Assembly: GCA_036278755.1 (NCBI GenBank) | Contig: DASUKL010000090.1 | Span: 1 to 51,700, forward strand | Direction: 5' to 3' | From: DASUKL01 sp036278755 | GTDB taxonomy: Bacteria; Chloroflexota; Limnocylindria; Limnocylindrales; CSP1-4 | Length of the DNA stretch: 51,700 bases | Part shown: positions 1 through 7,864 of the stretch, piece after piece | How the letters are laid out: each line of letters starts with the position of its first letter | Position numbering within the stretch: the first letter of the stretch is position 1 | Notes under the pieces: model-generated | What the model saw: only the letters and a program-made list of their open reading frames with translations | Told to the model about the DNA's origin: nothing | Databases searched by the model: none | Position numbers and translations under genes: made by a program

Positions 1-272
1 TGGAGCGGCGAGAGGCGCCCATCCTGGGCCAGGCCCTCGACCGTCCGTACGGCCTGGCCGTCGGCCTCGACGGCCAGATAGGTGCAGGCGCTGACCGGTC
101 GATCGGCGACCAGGACGGTGCAGGCCCCGCATACCTGCGCGTCGCAGGAGATCTTCGTGCCGGTCAGGGCCAGGCGCTCGCGGAGGACCTCGGCGAGGGT
201 CTCCCGCGGCTCGATGTCGATGCGGCGGCCCTGGCCGTTCACCAGGAGCTCGATCTCGATCGTCTCAGGCAC
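1..272 (-). CDS. (2Fe-2S)-binding subunit of a xanthine/CO-dehydrogenase-type hydroxylase (partial, runs off the left edge)
   Basis: This is the N-terminal part of the small iron-sulfur subunit of a molybdenum hydroxylase (CoxS/XdhC/NdhS class), which passes electrons from the Mo-cofactor subunit to the FAD subunit in the cytoplasm. The plant-type [2Fe-2S] signature is visible: CDAQVCGAC followed twelve residues later by another Cys. I choose a GTG start at 272 because it reads MPETIEIELLVNG and overlaps the end of the FAD-subunit gene by 8 nt, the usual coupling in these operons. The second cluster domain and the large Mo-binding subunit would lie left of the window, so the enzyme cannot be assigned to xanthine, CO, nicotinate or another substrate. 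Confidence 0.88.
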   Translation of the reverse strand, partial: MPETIEIELLVNGQGRRIDIEPRETLAEVLRERLALTGTKISCDAQVCGACTVLVADRPVSACTYLAVEADGQAVRTVEGLAQDGRLSPL

Positions 273-1140
273 GGCTCACGGCCTCCTCGTAGGCTTGCGT
301 GGCGGCCCGGCCCAGGAGGACCCCGGCCAGGTGGCGCTTGTAGTCGGGGGAGCCGTTGAGGTCCGGGACAGCCTCGACCTCGGCCAGCCGCTCACGCGCG
401 GCGGCGATGGCATCGGGGAGCTGTCCGCGGTCGGCCCCGGTGAGGGCCTGGGCGGCTTGGGGCAGCAGCGTGGGTCGCTCGCCGATCGAGCCGACGGCCA
501 CGACGGCGCGCCCGATCCGCCCGTCCCCGCCCTGGCCGACCTCGAGCCGCACGGCCAGGGAGACCGCGGGCCGCTCGAAGAAGGCGATCTTCTCGTAGGC
601 CACGCCCGCGCCGGCGGCCCGCGGGGCGAGGGTGACGCTAAGGAGGATCTCCTCGGCCGCGCGGTCGGTCGACAGGGGGCCCAGGACGAAGTCTGCGGCT
701 CCGACCTCACGCCGGCCGGCGGGCCCGGCCAGCTCGAGGCGTCCGTCGCAGACCAGGAGGAGGGTGGCCGGATCCGAATGCGGCTCGGCGAAGCAGAGAT
801 TGCCGCCCAGGGTGCCCTGGCTGCGGACCCGCACGTTGGCCACCCGGCGGGCCAGGCCGCAGAAGGCCGGCAGCTGCTCCGCCAGGAGCGCCGACCGTTC
901 CAGCTCGCGATGGGTCGTGGCGGCCCCGATCCGGATCCGCCCGTCGTCCAGGCTCAGGCCGCGGAGCTCGGGCAGGCGCTTGACGTCGACGAGCGTCCCG
1001 AACTGGGCCAGGCCCATCTTCATGACCTGCAGCAACTCGGTGCCGCCGGCCAGATAGGCCGCCTCGCCGCCGGCCGCCGCGAAGGCCTCGAACGCTTCGT
1101 CGAGCTGCCGGGCGCGGGTCAGGGAGAAGCGCGGGATCAT
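265..1140 (-). CDS. FAD-binding subunit of a xanthine/CO-dehydrogenase-type hydroxylase (CoxM family)
   Basis: This 291-residue protein is the medium, FAD-carrying subunit of a heterotrimeric molybdenum hydroxylase. FAD-binding motifs are visible: AYLAGGTELL near residue 30 and TLGGNL near residue 110, both typical of the FAD_binding_5 fold, followed by a CO_deh_flav_C-like end. The start at 1140 (MIPRFSL) is preferred over an in-frame codon at 1215 because homologues begin this way and a purine-rich GAGAGGCGAG stretch lies just upstream. Its stop overlaps the start of the iron-sulfur subunit gene by 8 nt. The gene is transcribed away from the bicupin gene at 1301, and the two share a short intergenic region. 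Confidence 0.9.
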   Translation of the reverse strand: MIPRFSLTRARQLDEAFEAFAAAGGEAAYLAGGTELLQVMKMGLAQFGTLVDVKRLPELRGLSLDDGRIRIGAATTHRELERSALLAEQLPAFCGLARRVANVRVRSQGTLGGNLCFAEPHSDPATLLLVCDGRLELAGPAGRREVGAADFVLGPLSTDRAAEEILLSVTLAPRAAGAGVAYEKIAFFERPAVSLAVRLEVGQGGDGRIGRAVVAVGSIGERPTLLPQAAQALTGADRGQLPDAIAAARERLAEVEAVPDLNGSPDYKRHLAGVLLGRAATQAYEEAVSRA

Positions 1141-1208
1141 CTCGCCTCTCGTGGTGTCACCGGCGGCCTGGGCGCCCTCCGGCGGCCCCTCAGGGCATCC
1201 GTGGGATG

Positions 1209-1237
1209 GTAACAAAGCGTCACGGATTGGGTACTAT
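1209..1237 (+). promoter_or_regulatory. Putative promoter of the bicupin gene
   Basis: GTAACA (1209-1214) and TACTAT (1232-1237) are separated by exactly 17 bp. The same kind of -35 (ending in ACA) and -10 (starting TAC) recurs before the two solute-binding protein genes in this window. Transcription would begin only a few nucleotides before the ATG of the small upstream reading frame at 1248. Confidence 0.5.
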
Positions 1238-1247
1238 CCAGAGCGTC

Positions 1248-1304
1248 ATGCAGACGAACCTCGGGCTCGGCTGCCCCACGAACAGCGGACGAGGCATGTC
1301 ATGA
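1248..1304 (+). CDS. Putative 18-residue leader peptide upstream of the bicupin gene
   Basis: The reading frame MQTNLGLGCPTNSGRGMS starts 10 nt after the -10 hexamer TACTAT. It ends in a TGA that overlaps the ATG of the bicupin gene (ATGA at 1301-1304). That arrangement would couple bicupin translation to translation of the leader. No run of a single amino acid suggests classic attenuation. It may be a translated 5' leader only, and I cannot show that it is made. Confidence 0.35.
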   Translation: MQTNLGLGCPTNSGRGMS

Positions 1305-2329
1305 ACGAGAGCGCCGAGGCAGCACCTCAGGACCAGCCCAGCCGGTATGACGCGGCCCGCCAGTTCCTGATGGTCGAAGGCGTCATCGCCCGCGACATCG
1401 CCACCTTCCCCCTGGCCTCACGGCCGAAGCGTCGCTCGCGGGCCGCGGCCTTCGACGGCCTGGGCGGCAATACGACCATGGGCATCCATCTCAGCGAGGT
1501 CCCTGCGGGCGGCGAGAAGGCCGGCCATCGGCATCTCGACGAGGCCACCTTCTACATCGTATCCGGCCACGGCTGGACCGAGCTCCGCCAGTCCGACGAG
1601 CGGTCCGACCAGCGGGTCGAGTGGCGGGCCGGCGATGTCGTGGTCATCCCCGCCAACGCCTACCACAAGCACTACAACGGCGACCCGGATCGACCCTGCC
1701 TGCAGCTGGCCTTCAAGGACACCCGCCTCTTGCGCAAGCTGTTCCACAGCCGCGAGTTCGTCTACCGCAACGACTTCCGCTTCCACGACCGCTACGACGA
1801 CGAGCCGGACTACTGGACGCGTCGCGAGCCGGGCAACTACGGCAAGGTCCGCACGAACCTCATCCCCGCCGTGGTGGATGAAGCGGTCGAAGCGGACCCC
1901 GAGGCGGGCCAGGGCGTCTCGTCCCGACGCTTCTCGATGGGCGGCCACCGGATGCTCGACCTGCAGCTCGTCGAGGTCGCCCCGGGCGGGTACGTGCGAG
2001 CCCACCGCCACCTGGCCGAGGAGGCCCTCCTGATCCTGCGCGGCGCGGGCCGCACCCACCTGTGGGCCGAGGACGGCCGTGAGGTCCGCGTGGACTGGTC
2101 GGCCGGCGATCTCGTCGCGCCGCCTTTCGGCCTGTGGCGCCAGCATGTGGTCGCGGGCGACGAGTCCGTCCGCTACCTGGCGGTGCGCAACACGTTCATC
2201 GAGCGGGCCTTGGGCATCAAGGGCAACACCACCCTCGACGGGCGCCTGCCGGAGCGCTTCCCCACGATCGTGGAGCTCGACCGCGAGGCTCTCGCCCGCG
2301 ACGCCGCCCAGGCCGACGCCGAAGGCTGA
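1301..2329 (+). CDS. Bicupin protein (two cupin domains), probable metal-dependent dioxygenase or storage-type cupin
   Basis: This 342-residue protein has two cupin barrels. The first has a metal-site motif around GHRHLDEATFYIVSGHG (about residue 75) and a late histidine in AYHKHYNGD. The second has AHRHLAEEALLILRGAG (about residue 240) and a late histidine in LWRQHV. This is the layout of gentisate 1,2-dioxygenase-like and related bicupins, but homology to a defined enzyme cannot be established by eye. It is related to the bicupin at 15607 and the single-domain cupin at 8761, so the island holds three members of one broad family. The start is ATG 1301, overlapped by the end of a short leader frame. 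Its stop lies one nucleotide from the stop of the convergent P450 gene. Confidence 0.85.
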   Translation: MNESAEAAPQDQPSRYDAARQFLMVEGVIARDIATFPLASRPKRRSRAAAFDGLGGNTTMGIHLSEVPAGGEKAGHRHLDEATFYIVSGHGWTELRQSDERSDQRVEWRAGDVVVIPANAYHKHYNGDPDRPCLQLAFKDTRLLRKLFHSREFVYRNDFRFHDRYDDEPDYWTRREPGNYGKVRTNLIPAVVDEAVEADPEAGQGVSSRRFSMGGHRMLDLQLVEVAPGGYVRAHRHLAEEALLILRGAGRTHLWAEDGREVRVDWSAGDLVAPPFGLWRQHVVAGDESVRYLAVRNTFIERALGIKGNTTLDGRLPERFPTIVELDREALARDAAQADAEG

Positions 2330-2330
2330 C

Positions 2331-3596
2331 CTAGGGCGTCCCGAAGACGACGGGGTAGGATGACCAGCGGGTGTACCGCTCCGTGCGCGTGTCACGCGCC
2401 GGCGGACGATCGGGATCGGGCCGAACCCCGCGGCGGACCACGGCCTGCAACATGAGGGCGATGAGCCCGTAGAGGTGATCGTCGCCCGGGTCGCCCGCGG
2501 TGGTGGCGGGGAACCCACCCGCCACCGAGCGGCCGGGGCACTGGTGGGGGCCGCCGCCGAAGGACAGGCCCCAGCGGGCGGCATCGGGAGCGATGGCCCG
2601 ATCGGGGTCGAAGGCGTCGGGTCGGTCGCCGTAGAGGGCGGGGTCACGGTTGGCCGTGGCCACGTCCAGGATGACCAGCGCATCGCGAGGGATGGCCCGG
2701 CCGGCCACGACGGTCTCGGCCTCGGCCCGACGCTTGATCTTGGGGGTCGTGGGGCGCAAGCGGAGCGTCTCGTGGACGCAGCGCTGGGCGTAGGCTCGGT
2801 CGGCCACGATGCGGGTCAGGACCCCGGGCTGCTCCTGCTCGAGGGGGAAGGCCAGGTCGAGCGTGTTGATGATGGTCTGGGCGCTGGTGTGGGTCCCGCC
2901 CTGAAGGTACGTGGCGACCTCGCGTACGACGCGGCCGTCGTCCTCCAGCTCCAGGCTCCCGTCCGTCCGGTGCAGGAGCAACACGGTCAGGATGTCGTGC
3001 GGCAGCTCGGCGCCGCTGCCGGCTTGATCGCCGGCCGCCTCGATCGCCTGCCTGCGGGTCTCCCAGGCCGGCCTGACGAAGTCGCGCTCGAAGTCGGCCA
3101 GGGTCTCGCGGGCCAGGCGGCGCACGGCATCGGGATCCTTGGCGTCGAGGATGGCGCTGGCCTGGGAGAAGACCTCGACGTCGTGGACCAGGGTCTGGAG
3201 CACGGATCGATCGTCGGGGTCGATGTCGAGGCCGGCTCGGCGGGCGGCCAGCACCACGCTGATGAGCGCGCCCAGGGGGAACAGGTCGGCCCGACCGCTG
3301 GCCGTCTCGCGGTCGAGGATCCGCTCGAGCACCATCGGGAACAGCTCCCGCTCGTAGAGCCGCAAGCGATCCGGGCGAAACTCGGTGTTCTCGATCCGGC
3401 GGCGGGCGCGATGGGTCGCCCCGTGGACGATGCTGACCACCCCGTCCCGCACGTTGCCCTGTTCGTAGGTCCGCTTGTCGAAGGAGCGCGAGAGATCCTT
3501 GGCCAACAGCGCCTCGCGGATCGCAGCCGGCTCGCTGAACTCGACCGTGGTCGTGTAGCGCTCGAGGAGCAGAGGGCTGGCCGCGGGACTCGTCAT
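2331..3596 (-). CDS. Cytochrome P450
   Basis: This 421-residue soluble bacterial P450 would hydroxylate or otherwise oxidise a small substrate using electrons from the ferredoxin encoded just upstream. The heme-ligand loop FGGGPHQCPG near the C-terminus carries the proximal Cys, and the K-helix ETLR (ExxR) motif is present. The I-helix segment reads GGTHTS, where most P450s have A/G-G-x-(D/E)-T-T, so the acidic proton-relay residue appears to be His. The segment after the heme Cys is longer than usual, with a Gly/Asp-rich stretch before the final helix. ATG 3596 overlaps the ferredoxin TGA (ATGA), so the two are translationally coupled. The substrate is unknown. Confidence 0.93.
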   Translation of the reverse strand: MTSPAASPLLLERYTTTVEFSEPAAIREALLAKDLSRSFDKRTYEQGNVRDGVVSIVHGATHRARRRIENTEFRPDRLRLYERELFPMVLERILDRETASGRADLFPLGALISVVLAARRAGLDIDPDDRSVLQTLVHDVEVFSQASAILDAKDPDAVRRLARETLADFERDFVRPAWETRRQAIEAAGDQAGSGAELPHDILTVLLLHRTDGSLELEDDGRVVREVATYLQGGTHTSAQTIINTLDLAFPLEQEQPGVLTRIVADRAYAQRCVHETLRLRPTTPKIKRRAEAETVVAGRAIPRDALVILDVATANRDPALYGDRPDAFDPDRAIAPDAARWGLSFGGGPHQCPGRSVAGGFPATTAGDPGDDHLYGLIALMLQAVVRRGVRPDPDRPPARDTRTERYTRWSSYPVVFGTP

Positions 3597-3832
3597 GCGG
3601 AGTCCACCACCACCTGGCCTTCGTCGTCGACGACGCGGATGGCGTTGGTGGGGCACTGGCGGGCGGCCTCGACGAGGCGCTCCAGCGGGGCCGCCGTCAC
3701 GCCCTCGAGCTGAGGTATGGAGACGTTGCGCTCGTCATCGAGGCGGAACGCGCCTGGGGCGGTCCGGACGCAGTCGCCACTGCCCATGCACAGCTCCGGA
3801 TCGACGGTCACGAGGCGGCTCCCGTGAGGCAT
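3593..3832 (-). CDS. [3Fe-4S] ferredoxin, P450 partner
   Basis: This is a 79-residue small ferredoxin. The visible ligands are CMGSGDC and a later CP (QCPTNAI). The position four residues after the second Cys is not Cys, which is the pattern of [3Fe-4S] ferredoxins that serve bacterial P450s. I choose ATG 3832 (MPHGSRLVTV) because a -10-like TACAAT ends 7 nt before it, suggesting a leaderless message; an in-frame codon 13 residues further upstream is less likely. The gene overlaps the downstream P450 by ATGA. No ferredoxin reductase is encoded in the window. Confidence 0.9.
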   Translation of the reverse strand: MPHGSRLVTVDPELCMGSGDCVRTAPGAFRLDDERNVSIPQLEGVTAAPLERLVEAARQCPTNAIRVVDDEGQVVVDSA

Positions 3833-3839
3833 GGGCCGG

Positions 3840-3845
3840 ATTGTA
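3840..3845 (-). promoter_or_regulatory. -10-like hexamer of the ferredoxin-P450 operon
   Basis: TACAAT on the minus strand ends 7 nt before ATG 3832, which fits a leaderless transcript. A TTGTAT (3866-3871 on the plus strand as ATACAA) lies 20 bp upstream and could be a poor -35. It is part of a TGGATACAAG word that also occurs before the second solute-binding protein gene. Confidence 0.4.
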
Positions 3846-3897
3846 CCCGTTCGGCGAGGGGATGGATACAAGCAGAGGAGGGTCGCACCGCCTCGGT

Positions 3898-5301
3898 TCA
3901 GGCCGCGGAGCCGGCGGAGACCGCCTCATGGCGCGACCCCGACCACGTGCGCCGGACGGCCAGCAGGCCGACGGGCACGAGCACGATCCCGGCCACCATG
4001 GCCACGGGCGCGCCCGCCACGGCCGCGATCGAGCCTGCGGCCAGGGCCGTCGCCGGCCGATTGCCGAGGTTGGCGATGGTGTGGAGCGACATGACCCGGC
4101 CCCGGACCCGGTCCGGCACATCGCCCTGCAGGATGCCGGTCATGACCGGGAAACAAAGGGCGAAGCCGAAGCCGTTGGCGGCCACGGCGAGGCCCGCGTC
4201 CGCCAGCCCACCCGAGGCCGCGACCCCGAGGACCGCCAGGCCCTGCACGAGCAATCCGACGAGGGCCAGGCGCTCGCCGCTGACCCAACGACGCAGGGGC
4301 ACGAAGCCCACGAGGCCGATGGCCGAGCCGGCCGACTGGGCGGCCACGATGAGGCCCGCGTCGCTGTCCGGCACGTGGAGGACGGTGGCCGCCAGGACCG
4401 GGGACAGGGTCCGCACGAGCTCCAGGAACGCGCTCGTGCAGACCACGCCGACGAGGGCCGTGGCGACCCACGGTTGGGCCAGGATGAAGGTCAGGATGCT
4501 GCCCGGAGCACCGCGCCCGAAGACGGCCCCCCGGGCACGACGCTGCGGCTCCCGAGACGGTGCCGAACGCTCCGGGCCGAGGCCAGCTCCAGCGGCCGAG
4601 GGTCCGCTCGCCTCGCCTTCGATGTCGGACCGACCACGGGCACCGAGCCCGCCAGGGGCATCGACCCGGTCGCCGCTGCCGAGCCGGCCGCCGATGCCCG
4701 CGCGGAGCAGGTAGAGCATCACCAGGACCGGGCCGACGAAGGTGACGGCGTTGATGGCGAAGGCCCAGCCGGCACCCCACGTGGCCAGGACCAACGTGGC
4801 GATGACCGGCCCCACGAGCTGGCCGCTGACGAACTGGAGCGAGTTCAGGCTGACCGCATCGCTCATCTCGGCCTCCGGTACGAGGGCCGGCAGGAGCGCC
4901 GAGAGGGCCGGCTTGGCGAAGGCGTAGGCGAAGTTGATGGCGAAGGCGACGATGACGAGGACGGCCTCGCTGGCCTCGCCGGCGAAGGTGACCGCGGCCA
5001 GGACGGCGGCGAATCCGGCGGCCACGATGCTGGCCACGATGACCACCAGGCGCCGGTCGAGCCGATCCGAGACGACGCCGCCCCAGACGGAGAAGAGCAG
5101 GACGGGCAGGAACGAGGCGAAGTTCAGGAAGCCCACCGAGAGCGGCGAGCCGGTCAGCTGGTAGACGTAGACGGAGGCGGCCACGCTCTGCAGCCAGGTG
5201 CCCATGTTGGACAGGAAGCCGCCGGCCCAATAAACGGCGAAGGCACGGTTGCGCATCGGCTCCGGGATCCCGCCCAGCCGGCGCCGACCGCCGCCGGTCA
5301 T
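3898..5301 (-). CDS. MFS transporter (EntS/TetV-like efflux group)
   Basis: This is an integral membrane protein of about 467 residues with the pattern of twelve transmembrane helices of the MFS_3 group, often annotated as enterobactin or drug exporters. N-terminal helices begin at RAFAVYWAGGFLSNMGTW, and the cytoplasmic loop 2-3 motif GGVVSDRLDRR is visible. The central loop is long, Gly/Arg-rich and low in complexity (about residues 210-255). Two starts are possible. ATG 5316 overlaps a -10-like TAGTAT, so I prefer ATG 5301 (MTGGGRR), which lies 13 nt downstream of that hexamer. It sits upstream of the ferredoxin-P450 pair in the same direction with a 65-nt gap. The transported compound is unknown. 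Confidence 0.85.
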   Translation of the reverse strand: MTGGGRRRLGGIPEPMRNRAFAVYWAGGFLSNMGTWLQSVAASVYVYQLTGSPLSVGFLNFASFLPVLLFSVWGGVVSDRLDRRLVVIVASIVAAGFAAVLAAVTFAGEASEAVLVIVAFAINFAYAFAKPALSALLPALVPEAEMSDAVSLNSLQFVSGQLVGPVIATLVLATWGAGWAFAINAVTFVGPVLVMLYLLRAGIGGRLGSGDRVDAPGGLGARGRSDIEGEASGPSAAGAGLGPERSAPSREPQRRARGAVFGRGAPGSILTFILAQPWVATALVGVVCTSAFLELVRTLSPVLAATVLHVPDSDAGLIVAAQSAGSAIGLVGFVPLRRWVSGERLALVGLLVQGLAVLGVAASGGLADAGLAVAANGFGFALCFPVMTGILQGDVPDRVRGRVMSLHTIANLGNRPATALAAGSIAAVAGAPVAMVAGIVLVPVGLLAVRRTWSGSRHEAVSAGSAA

Positions 5302-5397
5302 CCGCGTCCGATCCATACTAGGATCGGATGGTCACCCCCGGGCCTCGGGCCAGGAGGGGCGACCGACGGGGGATGGAATGCCGATCGGGAGACGGAC

Positions 5398-6162
5398 ATG
5401 GCCTCAGCCCAGGAACAAGGTCGCGTCATCGCCCGGCGGGCAGTCGACGGTGACGGGACGGACGCGCTGCGACGGATCATCGCCGACGCCCGCCAGCGGA
5501 ACGTGACGGCCCAGGAACTGGTGCTGGCCTCCCTGCGCGACGCCATCCTGACCGGCGTCCTGCCGCCCGGCGCGCGCCTCCGCCAGGAGGAGCTGGCCGA
5601 GCTGTTCAACACGAGCCGGATCCCCGTCCGCGAGTCGCTGCGGGCCCTGGAGTACGAAGGCCTGGTCCACTCGGAACCCCATCGCGGCTTCACGGTGACA
5701 CCCGTCGATGCCGATGACGTCGAGGAGGTCTACGACCTCCGCTTCCTGCTCGAGAGCCATGCCGTCCGGCTGGCGATCCCGCTCCTGACGGACGACGACC
5801 TGGAGCAGCTCGAGCGGCTCTTCGAGAAGGTCCGCAACGCCAAATCGCCCGACGAAGGGCTGGCCGCCCGCGAGGCGTTCTACATCAGCCTCTACTCGGT
5901 GACCGGTCGGCCTCGCCTGGTGGGCCTCATCGTGCGCCTCCGGCAGGAGGTCGCGCGGGCCCTGCGCTGGCCCACGATCCAGCACGCACCGGCCGTCCAC
6001 GAGCAGTTCTTCGACGCCGTCAAGACGGGCGACGCGGAGCGGGCCGTGGCCCAGCTCTCGGCCCATTATCACCGCGTGGCGATGCTCATCCGGCGCTACC
6101 TGCGCGAGGCCGACGCGCAGGAACGAGGCAACGGCCTGGCGGACCGGCGCTCCCTGCGCTAG
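5398..6162 (+). CDS. GntR-family transcriptional regulator, FCD (FadR C-terminal) subfamily
   Basis: This 254-residue regulator has a winged helix-turn-helix at about residues 38-100 (GARLRQEELAELFNTSRIPVR, then ESLRALEYEGLV). An all-helical FCD ligand-binding domain follows, with metal-ligand-like residues (D/R near EVYDLRFLLE, His in HAPAVHEQF and AHYHR). FCD regulators usually repress catabolic genes and release DNA on binding the substrate or an intermediate. The island has no other regulator, so control of the transport and catabolic operons is likely but inferred. A palindrome typical of this subfamily (ATTGT-AG-ACAAT) lies between the two transporter transcription units at 9348. Start ATG 5398 has a purine-rich GGGAGACGG upstream. 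Confidence 0.9.
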   Translation: MASAQEQGRVIARRAVDGDGTDALRRIIADARQRNVTAQELVLASLRDAILTGVLPPGARLRQEELAELFNTSRIPVRESLRALEYEGLVHSEPHRGFTVTPVDADDVEEVYDLRFLLESHAVRLAIPLLTDDDLEQLERLFEKVRNAKSPDEGLAAREAFYISLYSVTGRPRLVGLIVRLRQEVARALRWPTIQHAPAVHEQFFDAVKTGDAERAVAQLSAHYHRVAMLIRRYLREADAQERGNGLADRRSLR

Positions 6163-6185
6163 CGATCCCTGCGCCCGGGGTCCCT

Positions 6186-6218
6186 CCGCGGGGCCTCCCT
6201 CCACTCGCCGCCCCGCGG
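6186..6218. terminator. Bidirectional terminator-like hairpin
   Basis: Two perfectly complementary 9-nt arms, CCGCGGGGC and GCCCCGCGG, are separated by 15 nt between the convergent GntR and permease genes. No T-run follows on either strand, so its efficiency is uncertain. Confidence 0.55.
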
Positions 6219-6221
6219 CCC

Positions 6222-7070
6222 TCAGTGGATGGCGGGCCGCCACCGCTCGAATCGCCGCTCCACGCGTTGGATCAGCTGCCCGACTGCGATGCCGAAGACG
6301 CCCAGCAAAAGGATGCCCAGCATCACCCGTGACGAGTTCAGGGTCGTGCCGTTGAGGCTGATGTAGAAGCCCAGACCGACGTTGGCGGCGATGAACTCGG
6401 CCACGATGACGCCCACCAGGGCCCGACCGGCGGCGATGCGAAGGCCGGTGATGATGAACGGCACGCTGCTGGGCAGGGTGACGGAGCGGAAGGTCAGGGA
6501 GCGCGAAGCGCCGAAGCTCTGGGCGATCTCCATATGGCGGCGGTCCGCAGCGTGAGAGCCGGCGATGGTGCTGATGAGCAGGGTGATCACACCCTCGAGG
6601 AAGACGATGGCGAACTTGGCCTCCACACCGACCCCGAAGATCAGGATCAGCAACGGCGCAAGGGCCACGCTGGGGGTGGCGTACAGACCATAGATCCAGG
6701 GCTCGACGAGGAACTCGAGGCGCTGCACCTGGCCCAGCGCGAGGCCCACCGGGATGCCCACGACGATGGCCAGCACGAAGCCCACGATCCACTCCAGGAG
6801 ACTGGTCGAGATCTGGGGCCAGATCACACCCGAGCCGAAGTCCGCCACGGCCGCCGTCCAGATGCGGGTCGGGGAGCTGAGCAGGGAAGCCTTGGCCAGG
6901 CCGACGTCGACCACGACCTCCCACAGGACGAGGACGAGGATGAACCCGATGACGCCGTAGACGAGCGGCTCGTTGGGGACGGTGAAGCGGGCGCCCTGAT
7001 CGGCGTTAGGATGCCGCCGCTTGGACGGCGGATGTCCCTGGCGGGTCCGCCGCAGCGCCTGCGACATCAT
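6222..7070 (-). CDS. ABC transporter permease (SsuC/TauC/ThiX type)
   Basis: This 282-residue inner-membrane permease belongs to the nitrate/sulfonate/taurine/hydroxymethylpyrimidine transporter class. About six transmembrane helices are apparent, starting at VYGVIGFILVLVLWEV. The cytoplasmic EAA loop that docks on the ATPase reads AQSFGASRSLTFRSVTLP near residue 185. It is the last gene of the operon cupin, permease, ATPase, permease, and its ATG overlaps the ATPase TGA (ATGA). It pairs with the other permease at 7864 as a heterodimer. The likely substrates are those delivered by the lipoproteins encoded at 9430 and perhaps 21854. Confidence 0.93.
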   Translation of the reverse strand: MMSQALRRTRQGHPPSKRRHPNADQGARFTVPNEPLVYGVIGFILVLVLWEVVVDVGLAKASLLSSPTRIWTAAVADFGSGVIWPQISTSLLEWIVGFVLAIVVGIPVGLALGQVQRLEFLVEPWIYGLYATPSVALAPLLILIFGVGVEAKFAIVFLEGVITLLISTIAGSHAADRRHMEIAQSFGASRSLTFRSVTLPSSVPFIITGLRIAAGRALVGVIVAEFIAANVGLGFYISLNGTTLNSSRVMLGILLLGVFGIAVGQLIQRVERRFERWRPAIH

Positions 7071-7864
7071 CCCTGGGCGCTCCCCTGGCCGACCGGCGTG
7101 AGCTGGTTCTCGATCAGCTTCCAGACCTGGTCCTCGTAGGCCGTGAAGGCGGCGGTGCGCTTGAGGTCGAGGGCCCGCGGCCGGCCCAGGTCGATGCTGA
7201 TGTCGGCCAGGATGCGGCCGGGCCGGGCACTCATGACCACCACCCGGTCCGAAAGGAAGATGGCCTCGTCGATCTGGTGGGTGACGAAGATGACCGTCTT
7301 CTGCGCCTGCGACCAGATGCGCAGCAGCTCGACCTGCATGATCTCACGCGTCTGAGCGTCGAGTGCCGCGAAGGGCTCGTCCATGAGGAGCAGCTCGGGG
7401 TCCACGGTCAGCGCCCGGGCCAGGTTGGCCCGCTGCTGCATGCCCCCCGAGAGCTGATAGGGGTACTTGCCTTCGAACCCCTCCAGGCCCACGAGGCGGA
7501 TGAGGGGCATCGCTCGCTCGTGGGCCTCCTTGGCCCGCACGCCCTGGCAGACCAGGCCGTAGGAGACGTTGCCCATGACGGTGTACCAGGGGAACAGCGA
7601 CGAGTCCTGGAAGACCATCGCGTGGTCGGGGCCCTTGCCGAGCCCGCCGGTCTCGATCTCGCCGTCGGTCGCGGGCAGCAGCCCGTCGACGATCTTGAGG
7701 AAGGTGGACTTGCCGCAGCCGCTGGGCCCGACGATGGCCACGAATTCGCCGTGGGGGATGTCGAGGTCCATCCGCTCGATGGCCACGAGCCGCTCGCGGG
7801 TCGAGCGATCGCGATACTCCATCCGCACGCCGCGGGCGCGCAGGGCCAGGGTGGACTCTGCCAT
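7067..7864 (-). CDS. ABC transporter ATP-binding protein (SsuB/TauB type)
   Basis: This 265-residue cytoplasmic ATPase drives the importer. The Walker A GPSGCGKST (about residue 48), Q-loop VFQDSSLFPW, signature LSGGMQQR, Walker B LLLMDEP and switch histidine FVTHQ are all present in the right order. I choose ATG 7864 (MAESTL) because it shares one nucleotide with the TGA of the upstream permease (TGATG); a much longer open frame upstream is only the shadow of that permease. It is coupled to both permeases and so forms one complete importer with them. Confidence 0.96.
   Translation of the reverse strand: MAESTLALRARGVRMEYRDRSTRERLVAIERMDLDIPHGEFVAIVGPSGCGKSTFLKIVDGLLPATDGEIETGGLGKGPDHAMVFQDSSLFPWYTVMGNVSYGLVCQGVRAKEAHERAMPLIRLVGLEGFEGKYPYQLSGGMQQRANLARALTVDPELLLMDEPFAALDAQTREIMQVELLRIWSQAQKTVIFVTHQIDEAIFLSDRVVVMSARPGRILADISIDLGRPRALDLKRTAAFTAYEDQVWKLIENQLTPVGQGSAQG

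Noticed and set aside
3595..5397. Long plus-strand open frame antisense to the MFS transporter and in frame with the GntR gene
   Set aside because: It has no ribosome site and an Arg/Gly/Asp-rich composition typical of the shadow of a GC-rich gene; the regulator clearly starts at 5398.
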